Source: Camelus bactrianus (Eukaryota; Chordata; Mammalia; Artiodactyla; Camelidae). Taken from it: a stretch of DNA of 64,000 nt. A model generated the notes under the pieces. It did not search any database and was not told where the DNA came from. It was given only the letters and a program-made list of their open reading frames with translations. Position 1 is the stretch's first letter. Every line of letters starts with the position of its first letter. The stretch lies in NCBI RefSeq assembly GCF_048773025.1, contig NC_133546.1, positions 14,030,001-14,094,000 on the forward strand. The letters run 5' to 3'. Of this stretch, positions 1-12,211 are shown in pieces. The position numbers and the translations under genes were made by a program.

Positions 1-829
1 GCCTTATTGTTACATGTATCTGATGATTTGTTTTCTTAATTACATTTCAGGGAAGAAAAAAAGCATGGCCTAAATAATTTTTTGGCCTTAAGACATCAGT
101 TACTTGCTCTGTGAAGCTTTCAGACCAAATTAACTGCACGCTCTTTAGAGTTCTCGAAGCATTTTGTTCATTCCTTGACCATATGGCTTGCTGCCTCTGC
201 TGCACAATGATGTCATTCATCTTTATGCTGTTAGACTCAGCCCAGTGTTTTACATGCAGCACTGACAGCATAGGTGTACTGAATAAAGAGAAAGAGTTGC
301 AGGAAAAAGGAAAATTTACTCTCATCTTTTGAGCAAGGAAGAGAGCTTAGATGATTTCAACTTGCTAAAAAATAATTTAAAAACAGAAATTCAATATGGA
401 GAAACAGTCTCTATTTCCTCACTCTCCAGCCTTTCACTTTGTGAAATTACAGTTTAGATTAACTCTATTCTGAAAGAGGGATGCTGTGTAAAAATAACTG
501 ACATTTTTTCTTTAGTTGGCAATAAAAAACGGCTTTGGGATTTTAGGGGCAAGTTAAAATGGGGAAAGTCGTTTCTCCTGACTGACCCAGTTTCCTGACC
601 ATTTGGGAATTTCTTCCAGACACCAGACCAGAGTCTTAAATTTCTAGTCTACCATAGGGATTATAGGAGAAAGATTTAGCTACAAAAAAGAAAACAAAAA
701 TGAAATCTCAGTTGTATTCCAAAACATTTTGTGTTGGAAGACTTTGTGAAATAACAGTTTAAGTCTAGTAATACGCCAACACTGAACAAAGACAGTACAA
801 GGAAAGAAGTTATACACTACTGTCATTTA

Positions 830-2650
830 TGAACATGCAGGGAAAATCCTTAAAAAAAAATGCAAACAAATCAAAGTCCACAGTGCATAAACATAAAACG
901 TCACGTCCAGGCAGAGTTTATTCTATAATGTATATATGATTCAAATCAGAAGGCCTATTAAAATAATTTACTACATTATGATAAATGGAGAAAAGTCAGG
1001 TGCCAATTTTCTTAAAGGATGATTAAGCATTCAATGAAATCCAATATTCATTCACACTACGATCTTAGCAAAATAGAAACAAGTGTCTAAGTCTTAGAAC
1101 AAACATCATGCTTAATGGTGAAATATTGAAAGCATTCCTGCTAATGTCAGATAGAAGACAAGAACCCAAACATCTAATCAACACTGAATGTGAAGACTTA
1201 CCCAGAGCAGTAAGACAAGAAAAAAACATAGGGGGTAGAAGAAATGTAAAGGAAGACAAAAAATTCTTGTTTTCAGATAGCACAGAAAATCCTAAAAGTA
1301 CCTATAAACCATTATAAGAACTAATGGTACAGTTTAAAAGTTAGTTAAATGTAGTATTAACATATAAAATGCAAAAGCATTCCTATATGACAATAATGGC
1401 TGATTTAAAAATAGAAAACGGCACAGTTTAAAAGTTAGTTAAATGTAGTAAACCCAAAAGCATTCCTATATGACAATAATGGCTGATTCAAAAATGGAAA
1501 AAAATAATCTAGTCAAAATAACATCAAAAAGAACAAGTTTTTAAAAGTTACATATAGGAATGTGATGGTGAAATTATAAAACATTATTACAGGACTTTTA
1601 AAAAAAGGCTTGATTGATGAGATATATTTATGCATGGATGACTCAATGATGTCAATTCTGCCAAAAGTAATCTATAAATTAAGTGTAATTCCAATTAAAG
1701 TCCCAACAGAGTTCTTCATGGGACTGGAGGAACTAATGCAGAAAATGAATCACTTAGAGCAAAGAGTCAAGAAATGCTAAGATAATGTTGAAGAAGAGCA
1801 ATGTGGGTTTAACATTTAAGACAATATGGTATAGAGTAAAGGATGGACAAAGAGAACAGAGATACAAAACACAGAGCCCAGAAACAGGCCAGTGTACATG
1901 GCTAAACTTCACATGGGAGAAATGTGGAACTATAAATCAGCATGGAAAGGATGTACTTTGCAACCAGTGCTGATGGGACCGTCGGCTAGCCAAATGAAAA
2001 TAAGAATTTGGATTTCCTACCACATACCATACTTCCATCAGTTTTAGTTAGATTACATGAAAAGCAAAATGTTGACTTTTAGGGGAAAAAAAATAAGAGT
2101 ATATTTATGAACTGAGAGTAGGAGATAATTTTTTAAACAAAATCTACATACCATAAAAATTACATTTACTTAGTGTAGTCAAACTTATGAAGTTTACAAC
2201 TTCTTTTCAAAGAAACCATAATTAAAGTTAAAAGACAAGTCTCATACTAGGAGACGATTGCAACTCACATAACCCACAAAGATCTCCAGGCAGAATTCAC
2301 CAAGAACTCCTCCTATACAACACTAAGAAAAAGAAACACCCTGACAGAGAAATGGGCAATGGATATGAACCAGAAATTCACAGAAGAAATCAAAAAGGGC
2401 CAAAAAACAAGAGAAAAGGGCTCACTCGTACTGCAATCAGTAAAATGCCAGGTAATGTAGCCCCCAGTGGAATATAATGTTGTAGTTAAAATAAACGAAG
2501 TAGAGCTATAAATCTCAAAAGCAACGTTGACTGAAAAAAAATTTGTAAAAGGTTGACACAATTTATGCTATGTTTGAGATAAGTTAAAACATGCCACGTA
2601 ATTTAAATAAATACTTACATATATAGTCATGGCAAAAAAAATCCCACTTG
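830..2650 (+). mobile_element. Old degraded L1 (ORF2 reverse transcriptase region to 3' part)
   Basis: The sequence follows the L1 ORF2 consensus with heavy decay. It passes a stretch like 'accacattatgataaatggagaaaa', then 'catcatgcttaatggtgaaatattgaaagc' (1105-1140), 'gcagtaagacaagaaaaa' (1206-1224), 'gatgtcaattctgccaaaagtaatctata' (1650-1677) and 'gacaatatggtatagagtaaagg' (1820-1842). It ends near 2650 in L1M-like 3' sequence. Reading frames are broken throughout. An ancient L1M-class copy is likely. It includes an internal duplication at 1329-1501. Confidence 0.75.
1329..1501. repeat. Imperfect tandem duplication inside the old L1
   Basis: Two adjacent copies, 1329-1422 and 1423-1501, share acagtttaaaagttagttaa, then cattcctatatgacaataat, then ggctgatt-aaaaat-gaaaa. 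The first copy has about a dozen more bases in the middle than the second. The few mismatches suggest the duplication is younger than the L1 insertion. Confidence 0.85.
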
Positions 2651-3589
2651 GGAATGAAATACTAAGTCTGGGGTAGCAGGTACAGGTGCAGTAAGTATTT
2701 TGAGCCAGATTACACTGACTTGCCTGAGCCAGTTCTGCACATCTCTTCCTAATTCCTTGTCCAGGGATGTCTTGTTAGTAGCTTGTAATCTGCTGTGATG
2801 GGAATGTTTACACCATAGAAATTGGCAAACACTATAAATCCCGGATTCCCCCTCCGTTGTCCTCACCCCGGAGAACTGGGTAGCAGCACATCACCGTGCC
2901 GTTCTCCACAGAGTGGGATGCCCCTGGGAGGCGTATATCAGGGGACTCGGCATTGTTTGTAACGCCTTTACGCTTTAAAGAATTTCTACAGCAAATACGG
3001 CACAGAGAAGGCTTTGACAGCCTGGGGGGTGGTTCGTGGGTGTTTGTCATATTACTCTGTGCTTTCCTGTGTTTTGGAAATATTTCCTGAAAAACAAAAA
3101 TTTGATCAAGCTGAATTTTTCAGGCCAGCATAAGGCCATTTTCTTTTTGCCCTCTTTAACTTTAGAGATTTAAATCTTACTTAGTTGGTCACAATAGTAT
3201 CATATTCTGTTGGAAAACCTGGATCTGAACTAATAATAAAAACTTTAAAGTTACGAGCTAAATCTTAACCACAGACTTGCCAGATAGTTGTATCTTTGAA
3301 ATCAACTGATGTAGGGTATAGACTAGAGGATTCATAAGAGGCATTAACATAAAATGTCATATTAGTACTCTTATTTAACCAAATATAATATCAAAGATAT
3401 TCAACCTTGAAATTTAGACTCCAGATTTAAGAGAAAGCAAATGAAAGTGAATAGGGAGAAAATAGTGTAGACAATTCAACTGTAAAAGTGAAACAGGCAG
3501 ATATTCTTGAAAATTATTTAAAAAAAAAACCCAATTGAGATTTGACAAAACCAGGTATTCAAAATAGGCCATGTTGGATTTCTAACTTT

Positions 3590-3735
3590 ATGTCCTTGAG
3601 CAAAGGACTTTCTACCCTCTACACTGAGTCCTCGGTCTATAAGATGTGTATACACTATGTGTTCTAGCTACCGCAGAGAGCTGTTGGGAGGATTAAATGA
3701 GAGAATGCACGTGCAGGAGACACAGAAATGTGATC
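3590..3735 (+). mobile_element. MIR SINE fragment
   Basis: The order of 'ccttgagcaaaggactttctac', 'aagatgtgtatac' and 'gttgggaggattaaatgagagaatgcacgtg' matches the MIR core and 3' half. The copy is ancient and strongly diverged. Confidence 0.75.
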
Positions 3736-4461
3736 AACTAAAGGGAGAGGTATGAACACGCTCACACAGAACTGTGTCACTGCACTGATGCTTCCTGTAT
3801 CATCATTGCCCTGACTCAGGTTTACTTTCAGCACATCCGACTTCCTGGTTCACAGACACCATAGAGAAAAAAGCAACGATGCAGAGAGCCGACGCAGGCA
3901 TGTGAAGGTCTTCTCAGTCTCCCAGCTTTTCCAGACTGGGCTCCACTGCCAAGGCCCCTTCTAGTTGACCTTGGGGGATACTTCATTCTTGTCTTTATTT
4001 AAATTAAGCGACATCTGAAGATGTAAACTCCAGGGAGTAGAAAACCCTTCCTGGACTAAGTCACAATATCATAGACCATGACCAGCGAAGCAGGGCTCTC
4101 CTCTGGCAGGAGGGGACGTGGCCAAATGCCTGGGGTTTGGAATCTGAGAAGCCCAGACTTATACAAAGTAATCATGCACATAAAGCTCTCGGGCCTCTGG
4201 CATGAAGTAAGCTAGACAGTCATTACAATCACGTACAGCCAACAGCAAAAGGCTCAGGCCAGAGCCTTCCAGCATCTAGGCCTTGCCCCCTTCCCGGTTA
4301 CAGAGCCACGGGGCTCCAGGATTTTACCCTCAGTGACCACCAAAGGGAAGCCTGCTCTAACACCAGCACGTCACCAATGAACACGCAGGCTCTAAATCCC
4401 CTAATCCAATTTGTTATGCCCTTTCTCTATTTTCTCATTATTGTACTTATTTTATCTAGAC

Positions 4462-4610
4462 AGCATTTTTCAACCATCACCAACATCTGAGCCCCACCTC
4501 ACACCAACTAATCAGAACTTCTGGGGGTAGGAGTCATCATATTAAAAAAGCAAAGCAATGCTTCCCAGGTGACTCCAGGGTGTAGCCCGGGATGAGAACC
4601 ACAGTCTTAG
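4462..4610. mobile_element. hAT-Charlie MITE fragment (MER20/MER3-like)
   Basis: Contains 'gagccccacctcacaccaactaatcagaac', 'ttctgggggtaggag', 'cttcccaggtgactccagggtg' and a terminal 'gagaaccacag'. These are the hallmarks of the short non-autonomous hAT elements with CAGTGGTTCTC termini. The exact family is uncertain. Confidence 0.6.
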
Positions 4611-4884
4611 AACATGCAAATTGGCTTTCAAAGTCTGCTGGGTCAAATGAAAGAGATATTGCAACACTGACACTGTTCTATCCTAGGCTTTCAAAATTAC
4701 AGGATGAATTGATGTAATTTAACACACGTCTCCCAGAGGCCAGGCTTGCGCTAGGAGTTGGGGACTCACACGGATGTTAGGGCTGGCAAAGGAGATGTGG
4801 ATCCTTCCCTCAATACCAACTTCAGTGAGCAAAGAGAGGGAGGGCTTATAATCTGCACTGTGGTTGAGTCCCACAGTGATAGGG

Positions 4885-5150
4885 CATTGTAGAAGTTTGG
4901 AGGGTCCTATGGGCCAGCAGGCCCTATTTTAGGCCGTTGGGCAGTAATAAAACAGGCAGATCCCTGCCCTTGGGGAGTGTTCTGTGAGTGAGGGCAGGGA
5001 GGGAAGAAACAACAGATGTAACACAAAAGTCAATCACAGAGTATGTTAGAAATTGCTAAATGCCAGGGGAAAAGGAAAAAATAAGCAGGTAAATGTTATT
5101 GTGAAAGGAAGATTTGAGCAAAGACTTGAAGTGAGGGAGTGAGCTATTCT
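4885..5150 (-). mobile_element. L2 LINE 3' fragment, antisense
   Basis: 'aataaaacaggcagatccctgcccttggggagtg' and 'gaaaggaagatttgagcaaagacttgaag' match the reverse complement of the L2 3' region. Confidence 0.6.
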
Positions 5151-5151
5151 A

Positions 5152-5592
5152 CATATCTTTCTCCACTTATGGTGGGGTTATGTCCCCCAAAACCCACTGT
5201 AAGTTGAAAATAGCATAACTCAAAATGCATTAAAATACACTTAACCTACCGAACATGAAAGCTTAGCCTACGTGTTCCGAACACTTACAGTAGCCTAAAG
5301 TTGGGCAAAATCATCTCACACAAAGCCTCTCTTAGAGTATCTCAGGTAACTTATTTGAACACTGGGCTGCAATGGAGAAAAAGAACGGCTGTAAGTGTGT
5401 TGGTTGTTTACCCTGGTGACGTGATGGCGTGGCTGACTGGCAGCTGTGGCTCATCACCAGGGAAAGGTCAAAATTCAAAACCTGAAGTATGGTTTCTACT
5501 GAGTGCATCTTGCTTTTGCACCATCGTAAAGTAAAAAAAAAAAAAAAAAAAATCACAAGTTGAACCATTGTAAGTCAGGGATGACCTGTATT
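5152..5592. mobile_element. Tigger-type (TcMar) non-autonomous DNA transposon
   Basis: The left end reads 'cttatggtggggttatgtcccccaaaaccca' and the right end 'gttgaaccattgtaagtcagggatgacctgta', matching the Tigger MITE terminal inverted repeats. Interior pieces such as 'cttacagtagcctaaagttgggcaaaatcatc' and 'tgtttaccctggtgacgtgatggcgtggctgac' also match. A poly-A/T run lies at 5531-5551. The element looks nearly full length. Confidence 0.75.
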
Positions 5593-5599
5593 CTGTTTA

Positions 5600-5695
5600 A
5601 AACTCCCCAAAGAATACATACATGGTTCAGCTGCGATGCAAACCCAGCTGTGTTGGAAGCCAGAGTCTGTGCTCTTAACCTGCCTGCTACTTGGT
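5600..5695 (-). mobile_element. MIR fragment, antisense
   Basis: 'gatgcaaacccagctgtgttggaagccagagtctgtgctcttaacc' is the reverse complement of the MIR tRNA-like head. Confidence 0.6.
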
Positions 5696-5704
5696 CTTCC
5701 AAGA

Positions 5705-5852
5705 ACTGTCACAATATATTGTAATTGATTTGCTTGCCCCACCCTCTTCAGCTCCCTGTCTGTCTTGTTTACTATTGTGATTTTCTAAGCCCAGTGCCTG
5801 AGACCCAACAGGTACTCAATACATGTTTGAATTAAATTAAGCATTGCAAATT
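5705..5852 (+). mobile_element. L2 LINE 3' end
   Basis: 'ctgtctgtcttgtttactattg' followed by 'cccagtgcctgagacccaacaggtactcaatacatgtttgaatt' is the classic L2 3' terminus. Confidence 0.7.
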
Positions 5853-6282
5853 TTGATTATTAATCAGAATTAATATCTGTTATGACTTAAAGTATTTATT
5901 GTGAGTTGACTCTCTCCTGCCCACTCCCTGGGGAGAAGAAAATTTTTAGAAAATCCAGAAGAGGTGGGGATGCTGGGAACCCCAGCCAGCATATATTTTT
6001 GGATGTTCCTGTTGTGTTACGGAAGGAAGATGTCGCTGCTCTGTCAGGGCAGAAAGGTCTCTTCTCTGAGCCAGGAGGATGGAGTGAGATGGGACTTTGA
6101 ATAAATGTGAGACTCATACACAAGCAGGGATGTTTCCAGGTAGAAGACTTCACGGCATGATAGCCCACAAAAATTTATAAAATGAAATCAGGGACTCCAG
6201 GTAAGGTTTTCTTTGGCTGCGTTCATTTGAGAGAAATTAATCATGTTCTTACGTGAGAACAATCTTTTGAGTATTAACTTAC

Positions 6283-6383
6283 CTGTTAAAGTGGTAGATA
6301 TCCTGTATGTTTCCAAAAAGGGCCAATCTTTCTTCCGTCCCCAGAGGAAGCTTTGTTTGGTCCCTGATGCAGTCAAGGTAATC
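6283..6383 (-). CDS. PLEKHG1: PLEKHG1 second coding exon (DH domain continuation)
   Basis: Read on the minus strand, this 101-bp exon starts after a tttcacag acceptor and ends at an AACAG|gtaagt donor, close to the ideal consensus. It translates as [20 protein letters not shown] followed by [13 protein letters not shown], then two bases of a split codon (phase 2). This is the stretch of PLEKHG1 that directly follows SIVE in the protein, and it joins in phase 0 with the exon at 34741-35246. The [11 protein letters not shown] segment fits the second helix of a DH domain, which helps hold the GTPase-binding surface. No stop or frame problem is seen. The next exon, which should begin with the rest of a serine codon and ELLQDLENC-like sequence, was not found between 1 and 6282, so the following intron leaves the window. 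Confidence 0.96.
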
Positions 6384-9325
6384 CTGTGAAATCAACGAGA
6401 AGGATGTCTTAACGCCTGTCCTTTGCCAAGCCATCTTTAGTTATGTAAGATGAATCTGTCACATCAGCTTCAAGTAATCACTGCAGCAATGTGCTCACCG
6501 ACTCTACTATGGGAATACAGAGTCTGTTAATAATGACAATACTCCTGCGTTTATAAAACAAGGAACTGGAGCAGAGGGAAAGAGTGTAGTCTATATTCAC
6601 ATATCTACACCCCAAATTTATTAGAGCTTCCCCAGATGGGTCATTTAATGACCACAGTTAACCGATAAAGTGAGTTTCGGCATAACAAAATTGTTTGCGG
6701 TTTCCTTAAAAGGCTTATGTGATAAAAAGATACTTCAAAACTCATAGAGTAGGAAACCAGAAAGAAAAAAATCTGACATGTGATAGAGTTGTTTTAAACA
6801 TAACTTTTAAGTCAGAAAGCTATCAGTTGTGAAAGAACAGAACTAAATTCATCCTCAAATACCAGTTTATTTTAAAAAACGACACTTTTAAAAATAAAAT
6901 AAGCATGTAACTCACTTATGCTATCTCATAGGCTTTGTTAAAGAGCCAGGGAAAACTTTTAAATGATCTCATATGTTTTAACATGGAAAGGGCTCCCAAC
7001 GTAGCTAACACGGGCTCAGGCCCACAGTGGGTTAAATGTCTGTGGTTTAGAAGCTATTCGGACTGCTGAGATGGGAAACTGCTCTCCACAGCGCTGTGTG
7101 CTGAGTCTATAACCAAGTGTGCCCCCTCCTCCCAAGTGATGCTTGGAAAGAACTCTGCAGGAGGCAAGAAAACAATAAAGAAAAAAATGAAAACAGCTGA
7201 AATAACGTAAAATAAAAAATAAATACAGCCCCCCAGCCCGGGCTGAACAGCATAGTATGGCCCTCTACCAAATGTCCCCGGAGTTCTGCAGCGTCTGGGG
7301 AAGTAACCCCGTGACAAGTCTGCCAGACCGTAAAAATCCCAGCACTCCAACCGCATTCCAACATCCAGTCGCCAACACAATAGCATTTAGGCGCAACTAG
7401 TGAAAGGAGAAGCTGAAATGCGAGAACCATCAGATAATTGTTTCTTTCATCTTTCATAAGCCACAGTCATCCTCGTATGCCCTTCGTGGTCCTCAAATGA
7501 AACCCAGGCAGGGCTTCGTCAGTAATTTTCTCAGTAGCTCGTTTCACAGAGCGCATCGGGTAACCTACCATTCTGGTTCTTTAATGCGAAAGCCACTGTT
7601 CTGCAGGAACCGATGTTCACGAGCCTTTTTATGTTTTAACAAGCTTGGTGGTAACATCTTTCCTCCTTGAGAAAGTGGTCTCGCAATAAGAAATTAAACT
7701 CACAAGCTTTAAGGGTAATTGCCATTAAAACCCACAAAAGCAAGACCGAGCCTCCTTACTTTTATGAATGGAATAATTATAAGGAGCTTATGTGCACAGG
7801 ATGGAGAGAGAATGCCCAAACAAGAAATGCTGAAGAAGGCTAGAAATGAATTCAGAGAGCATTCTGAACGACAAGTGCAAATCTAACTCACAGCTCCTCA
7901 GAAGAACAAATGTATTTGTTGATAGTTTCATAAAATTACACATGGCACAAAAAGATGGGCTAACATTTAATTGCATTGAATGCTTATATTTGATAGTTAA
8001 TACTTGGATCAACATTTTAAAAGGACACATATGCAAAATTAAGACAGTGAAACAGAAGGTTCTAGATGGGAATGAAATTTAAAAGTAAAACAGAAGGATA
8101 CCAGCAGGCATGCTCCACACCAAACAGCAGCACAAAGGTGGGGACAGAGATGGTCTGCGCCTGCCAGATTCACCGGGCGGGCGGGGGCAGTGGGGTTCAA
8201 GGAGAAAAGGAAGAATCCTGTTTCTCACTTCAGGTGCGAAGCTGGTTCATTTGCAGAAACCTGATACTAAATTCTTCAAGTCAGGGAAAGATTGAGTTAA
8301 GGGGGTTGAAGAATTTCATCTGGGGTGAGAGACAAAGAACCATGGCCCACTTCCAGCAGATGATGGCCCGTCTCCAAATGAAAGAGTTTCAAAACCCCAG
8401 AGTCCGTGGCAGAGAAACTAGATTTTAAAAGCTGCTTATTTTCAGAAACGGTTGAGAAAATAGATTGTTAGCAGCCCCAATTTTTGCAGGCCACTCTAGA
8501 AAACAGATCAAAGTCACACGGCCTCTGCGTGTTTCCCCCACTGATCATAATTAAGTCTTTTAAATATGATACTTTAACCCTAAACCAGTTACTGAAAACT
8601 ACTGTAGCATGCGCTGCCTTACCAGCTGTAATCATCTGAAGCCAAAATGAGAGGTTTGAAGCTTGGGGATAATAATAGTTCATTCTGTGCTCAAATGACA
8701 GAGTAAAGGTACCAAGGAAATTTATTAGAGCCTGTCACGCTGCTTATTAATTTTATTGGCTTGATGTCAGCACCTTTGGCTCCAGTTAATCATAAAGGGT
8801 CAATTTAAAACTTTTGCCCTGAAAACAATTGCTCTCCAAGAGGATCAAAAATTCACTCTATTTTGAGAAGCACTGGGGGGTGGGGAGACACACACACAAA
8901 AAAGAGCTTCGCACTGTTTGAAAATTTTTTATTATCTTACTATAAATTTTGCCTAAAGTATGTTTCTAATCAATTTATGTCCTTAACAGCTCCACCATTG
9001 TAAGATTTATACAAGTCTGCCCTCTCCTCAATAACCTTTTTATTCCTGCAATGTCTATCACTGAAAATATCCAAGTAAAGTTGAACTCACTGCTATTTGA
9101 AGTGTGGTAAATGGACAGGAGCCAGTTTGCAAACTGTTTGCTATTGATGGACAACCAGATAAGTGCAGAACTCGAGAGTAAGCATGTAGAAACCTTTCCA
9201 GCATTTTGACAGAAGGATATACAATTTGGGCTTGTATTTTGCATGTCTGATTTCCTCTGTTTTGTTTTTTCTAGTAATTCATTTACTGGTGCTGTTTTAC
9301 AGAAGTGTCAGTGTGTGACGATCAG

Positions 9326-9326
<1 letters not shown>

Positions 9327-9361
<35 letters not shown>
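9327..9361. repeat. (AC)n microsatellite
   Basis: About 17 uninterrupted AC units. Likely polymorphic. Confidence 0.97.
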
Positions 9362-9364
<3 letters not shown>

Positions 9365-10109
9365 CCCTCACCACGGATTGTCTGAGAAGCCCTGGTCTAG
9401 ACAACCGTCCAGCAGAGACGCTGGAGAAAGGACGCTGAACTGGGACAGAATTCAAACTCAACGTCCTTGGGAGCTTGCTTCATTTCCTTAAGATGCCCGG
9501 AAAGAATCGAGCTAATGCCCCTGCCCCTATCTCTCTTTTCCCTCTAAAATAACATTTAAAATGTTTAAAAATTATAACCTGTTTAACATGATAATGAAGA
9601 TTGAACCATAAGAAAAGAGATTTACTTAGAACTGTAAAGTTAACAAATATTTTATATTTTTCCTACTCTTTCACTCTCTGGAGGATAGTTAGACGTTGGA
9701 GAAACAAAATGAAAACAGGTTCCATTCCTAAATCCTCTTGCTCACGTTTCAAAATTCTACCTCGTGGTTTGATGGCTTACTCTTTTTGAACTAGTTCTTG
9801 TGTTAGCACCTCCAGACTCCAAGCCCTTTGATATAACTCCGGTGGAGGATTTTGCGTCTTTATTTTGGAGGATGTATCTTTTTCTACTTCTCCAATCCCT
9901 CCACCTTTTCTAGAAAGTAGTCATCTGTTTATCTAAAACTTGCCTCCAAATTTCATGTGTTACACTGGGATGCCATTGATCCTGAAATAACTCGCACTTG
10001 TGTATCAATTTACAGTTTAAACGCACATTCACATTCATTCACACAAACCTTCCTTCCCCTCTCTTTCTGAGGTCATAAGAATGTGTGCCAAGTTCTGTTT
10101 TACAAGCTA

Positions 10110-10600
10110 GGAATTTAAAAAATGAATAAAACATGACCCCTTCCCCCAAGGAGCTCCCTGTGTAGTTGAAAGACAAGTGTAAACAAATAAGTACAATACA
10201 GTGTTCAGGCAGCATGACTGATAAATAAACATTCAGCACACAGGAGAGAGGGGGTAGAGAAGGACGTGGGCAATTCCAGGGCGGGGACAGGTCTTATAGA
10301 GGTGATAGTGGAGCTGAATCTTTAAGGTTGACCAAGAGTCAGAATAGAGAGAAAGGCGTCAGAAGGAGGCACAACATCCAGGAAGACAGACTAGAGCACT
10401 GGGCACAGGGTGATGAGATACAAGGTGACAGTCAGCACGCTAGAAGGAGCTGAGGTGGGCTGAGGGAGCGTGCGCACAGACCCTGGCGGTGGGGCTGCAC
10501 CGTGAGACGTGGCTGGAGTCAGGACAGGCCTGATCATGGAGGACCGTCTATGCTCTGCAGGCGGAGGCACCCACTGAAGGAGGTCATAAGACCAAAGATC
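10110..10600 (-). mobile_element. L2 LINE fragment, antisense
   Basis: 'aataaaacatgaccccttcccccaaggagctccctg', 'acaagtgtaaacaaataagtacaat', 'gaggtgatagtggagctgaatctttaagg', 'ggcacaacatccaggaagacagac' and 'ctggagtcaggacaggcctgatcatgg' follow the reverse complement of the L2 3' kilobase in order. Confidence 0.75.
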
Positions 10601-12070
10601 ATCTGAGCATCAGAAAAGAACAGAAGAGAAGCTACAAAGCTGCCCTGGGGAGGCCAGTTAGACGGGGCAGCAGTGCAGGTAAGACCAGACCCAGTGCTCC
10701 GCGAGTTCCATGGGGAGGAGCGGTGTTTAATTAGACGTGGAGGGCGAGAGAAAGGAGCCAGTCAAGGGGGACAGCTTTCGGGAGGAGGGAGTCTGCCCTC
10801 TCCTTCCACTCCGAGGAGGAGGGGTGCTGTTCTTGCTCCTAGCAGGGACATTTCCAATCCCTTGTCTCCTTATCCCTTTGGCTGCCACGGGGAGAGAGCT
10901 GGGTGCTCCCTCTGGGGAGAAGGCTCAGCCAGCCTTCAGTTTTCCTTCTGAGTTTCTTTCCCACGTGGCTGGTGAGGCAAAACTAACCCAACCCGCAGAG
11001 GCCTTGGCAGGGCGGTTCTGGGCCTTTCTGGCTGGCTGGGACCTCCAGCACTGGGCTGCCTCGTGCTCAGATCAAACGCTGAAGGACACCTCTGGGGACT
11101 CGTGGTCAGAAGGAGACAAGGCATGTCTTTTGGCCTCACTCATCTACATGGTGAGTCTTCAGGGGCACAGGTCCGCTCATGGTACTCTTGTGAGAGGAAG
11201 CTCCGAGAAGAAATACGAGTTCTACTTTCCAGCTGTTGCCCTCTGCACAAATGGTGCCCTTAGGGGACCTCAGAGGGATGCAGTGGGTTCAGAGTCACAG
11301 GCCCCTGCTGGAGTCCCCCTTGTGCACTTTCTCTTTCCATTTTTGAGCTGACTGAAGAGATTGGGGGGGTATGAAGGTAAAGACAGTACACTGGCTTTAC
11401 ATGTGTGAACTCGGGGTGACTGTAAGACATCCCCAAGGAGGGGTCTGTCCCGCATAGGATCTGGGAAGAAAAACAGAGCAATTTGCTCAGAGAGCTCTTT
11501 GGGAGCTAGACTGTATAGCTTTGGGCTCCATCTTACACAGCACTGACAGAAGCTTGGGGCCAAAATGTTCTCCTGTCTTAAGGGCCCAGGTACGTGTCCA
11601 CCTCCTGGCCATGAGAAAGTAGCTTCAGAGTATCTCAGTGCTAGCAAACTGCAACCTTGGAGGGGTTCAGCAGGCCATGGCACCTCCAGGGAGGCTCCCA
11701 TGTTGCAGTGAGAACACCAAACAGCCCTTGAGAAGGAGAGTAGCAAGGCAAACTCAGAGCCTCAAGGCCTTGGGCAGCACAGAACTCTGCCCACACTGAC
11801 TGCATCCCTAAGTGGGAGCAGTGGCTTCATCTGGCTCCCAGGATCTTGGCGTACAGAGCCAGATATGTGCTTCTTACCTCTTTCAGAAACAGTCTCAGGG
11901 AAATTTAGGGAATAATGGTGTCCTGAGTCCAGTGACTAGAGAGAGTTGTAGACTGATTTGGAAGTGGAGTAACAGAGGAGCATACATTATGAGATGTTCG
12001 GTTAGGAAGGAAGGAGACTGGTAGGGCAGTAACTGGAGAGATGTAAGATCAGGAAGGATCTTTTGATTGA
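10601..12070. other. GC-richer intronic stretch without a recognised gene
   Basis: Higher G+C than its surroundings. It contains a 204-codon open frame on the plus strand (10737-11351), but I see no domain, signal, family likeness or exon structure, so I do not call it a gene. Confidence 0.5.
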
Positions 12071-12075
12071 TTTGT

Positions 12076-12211
12076 TCATCCATCCATGCATGCATCTATC
12101 CACCAGTCCATGCATGCATGCAACCATTCATTCATGCATCCATGCATTTATCCATCAATCTATGCATCCATCCATCCATCCATCCATTCACACATCCATC
12201 CATGCATCCAC
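12076..12211. repeat. (CATC/ATGC)n imperfect tetranucleotide repeat
   Basis: A run of about 135 bp of catc, catg and catt units, with short gcatgcatgc blocks, ending in a cleaner (CATC)n array. Both strands give open frames here that are artefacts of the repeat. Confidence 0.95.

Larger units (their letters stand above)
1..6282 (-). other. PLEKHG1: Start of the following PLEKHG1 intron, runs off the left end
   Basis: This begins at the GTAAGT donor of the 101-bp exon and continues to the window edge. I looked for the next DH-domain exon on the minus strand and did not find it. It holds an old L1 (about 830-2650), MIR, L2, a hAT piece and a Tigger element. Nothing is recognised at 1-830, 2650-3590 and 3740-4460. 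Confidence 0.85.

Noticed and set aside
1-6282. A further PLEKHG1 DH-domain exon (ELLQDLENC-like)
   Set aside because: I searched this stretch by eye on the minus strand for the expected sequence and did not find it.
7054-7457. Minus-strand frames of 110-116 codons with a hydrophobic end
   Set aside because: No start context, splice sites or similarity that I recognise; two overlapping frames compete, which suggests chance.
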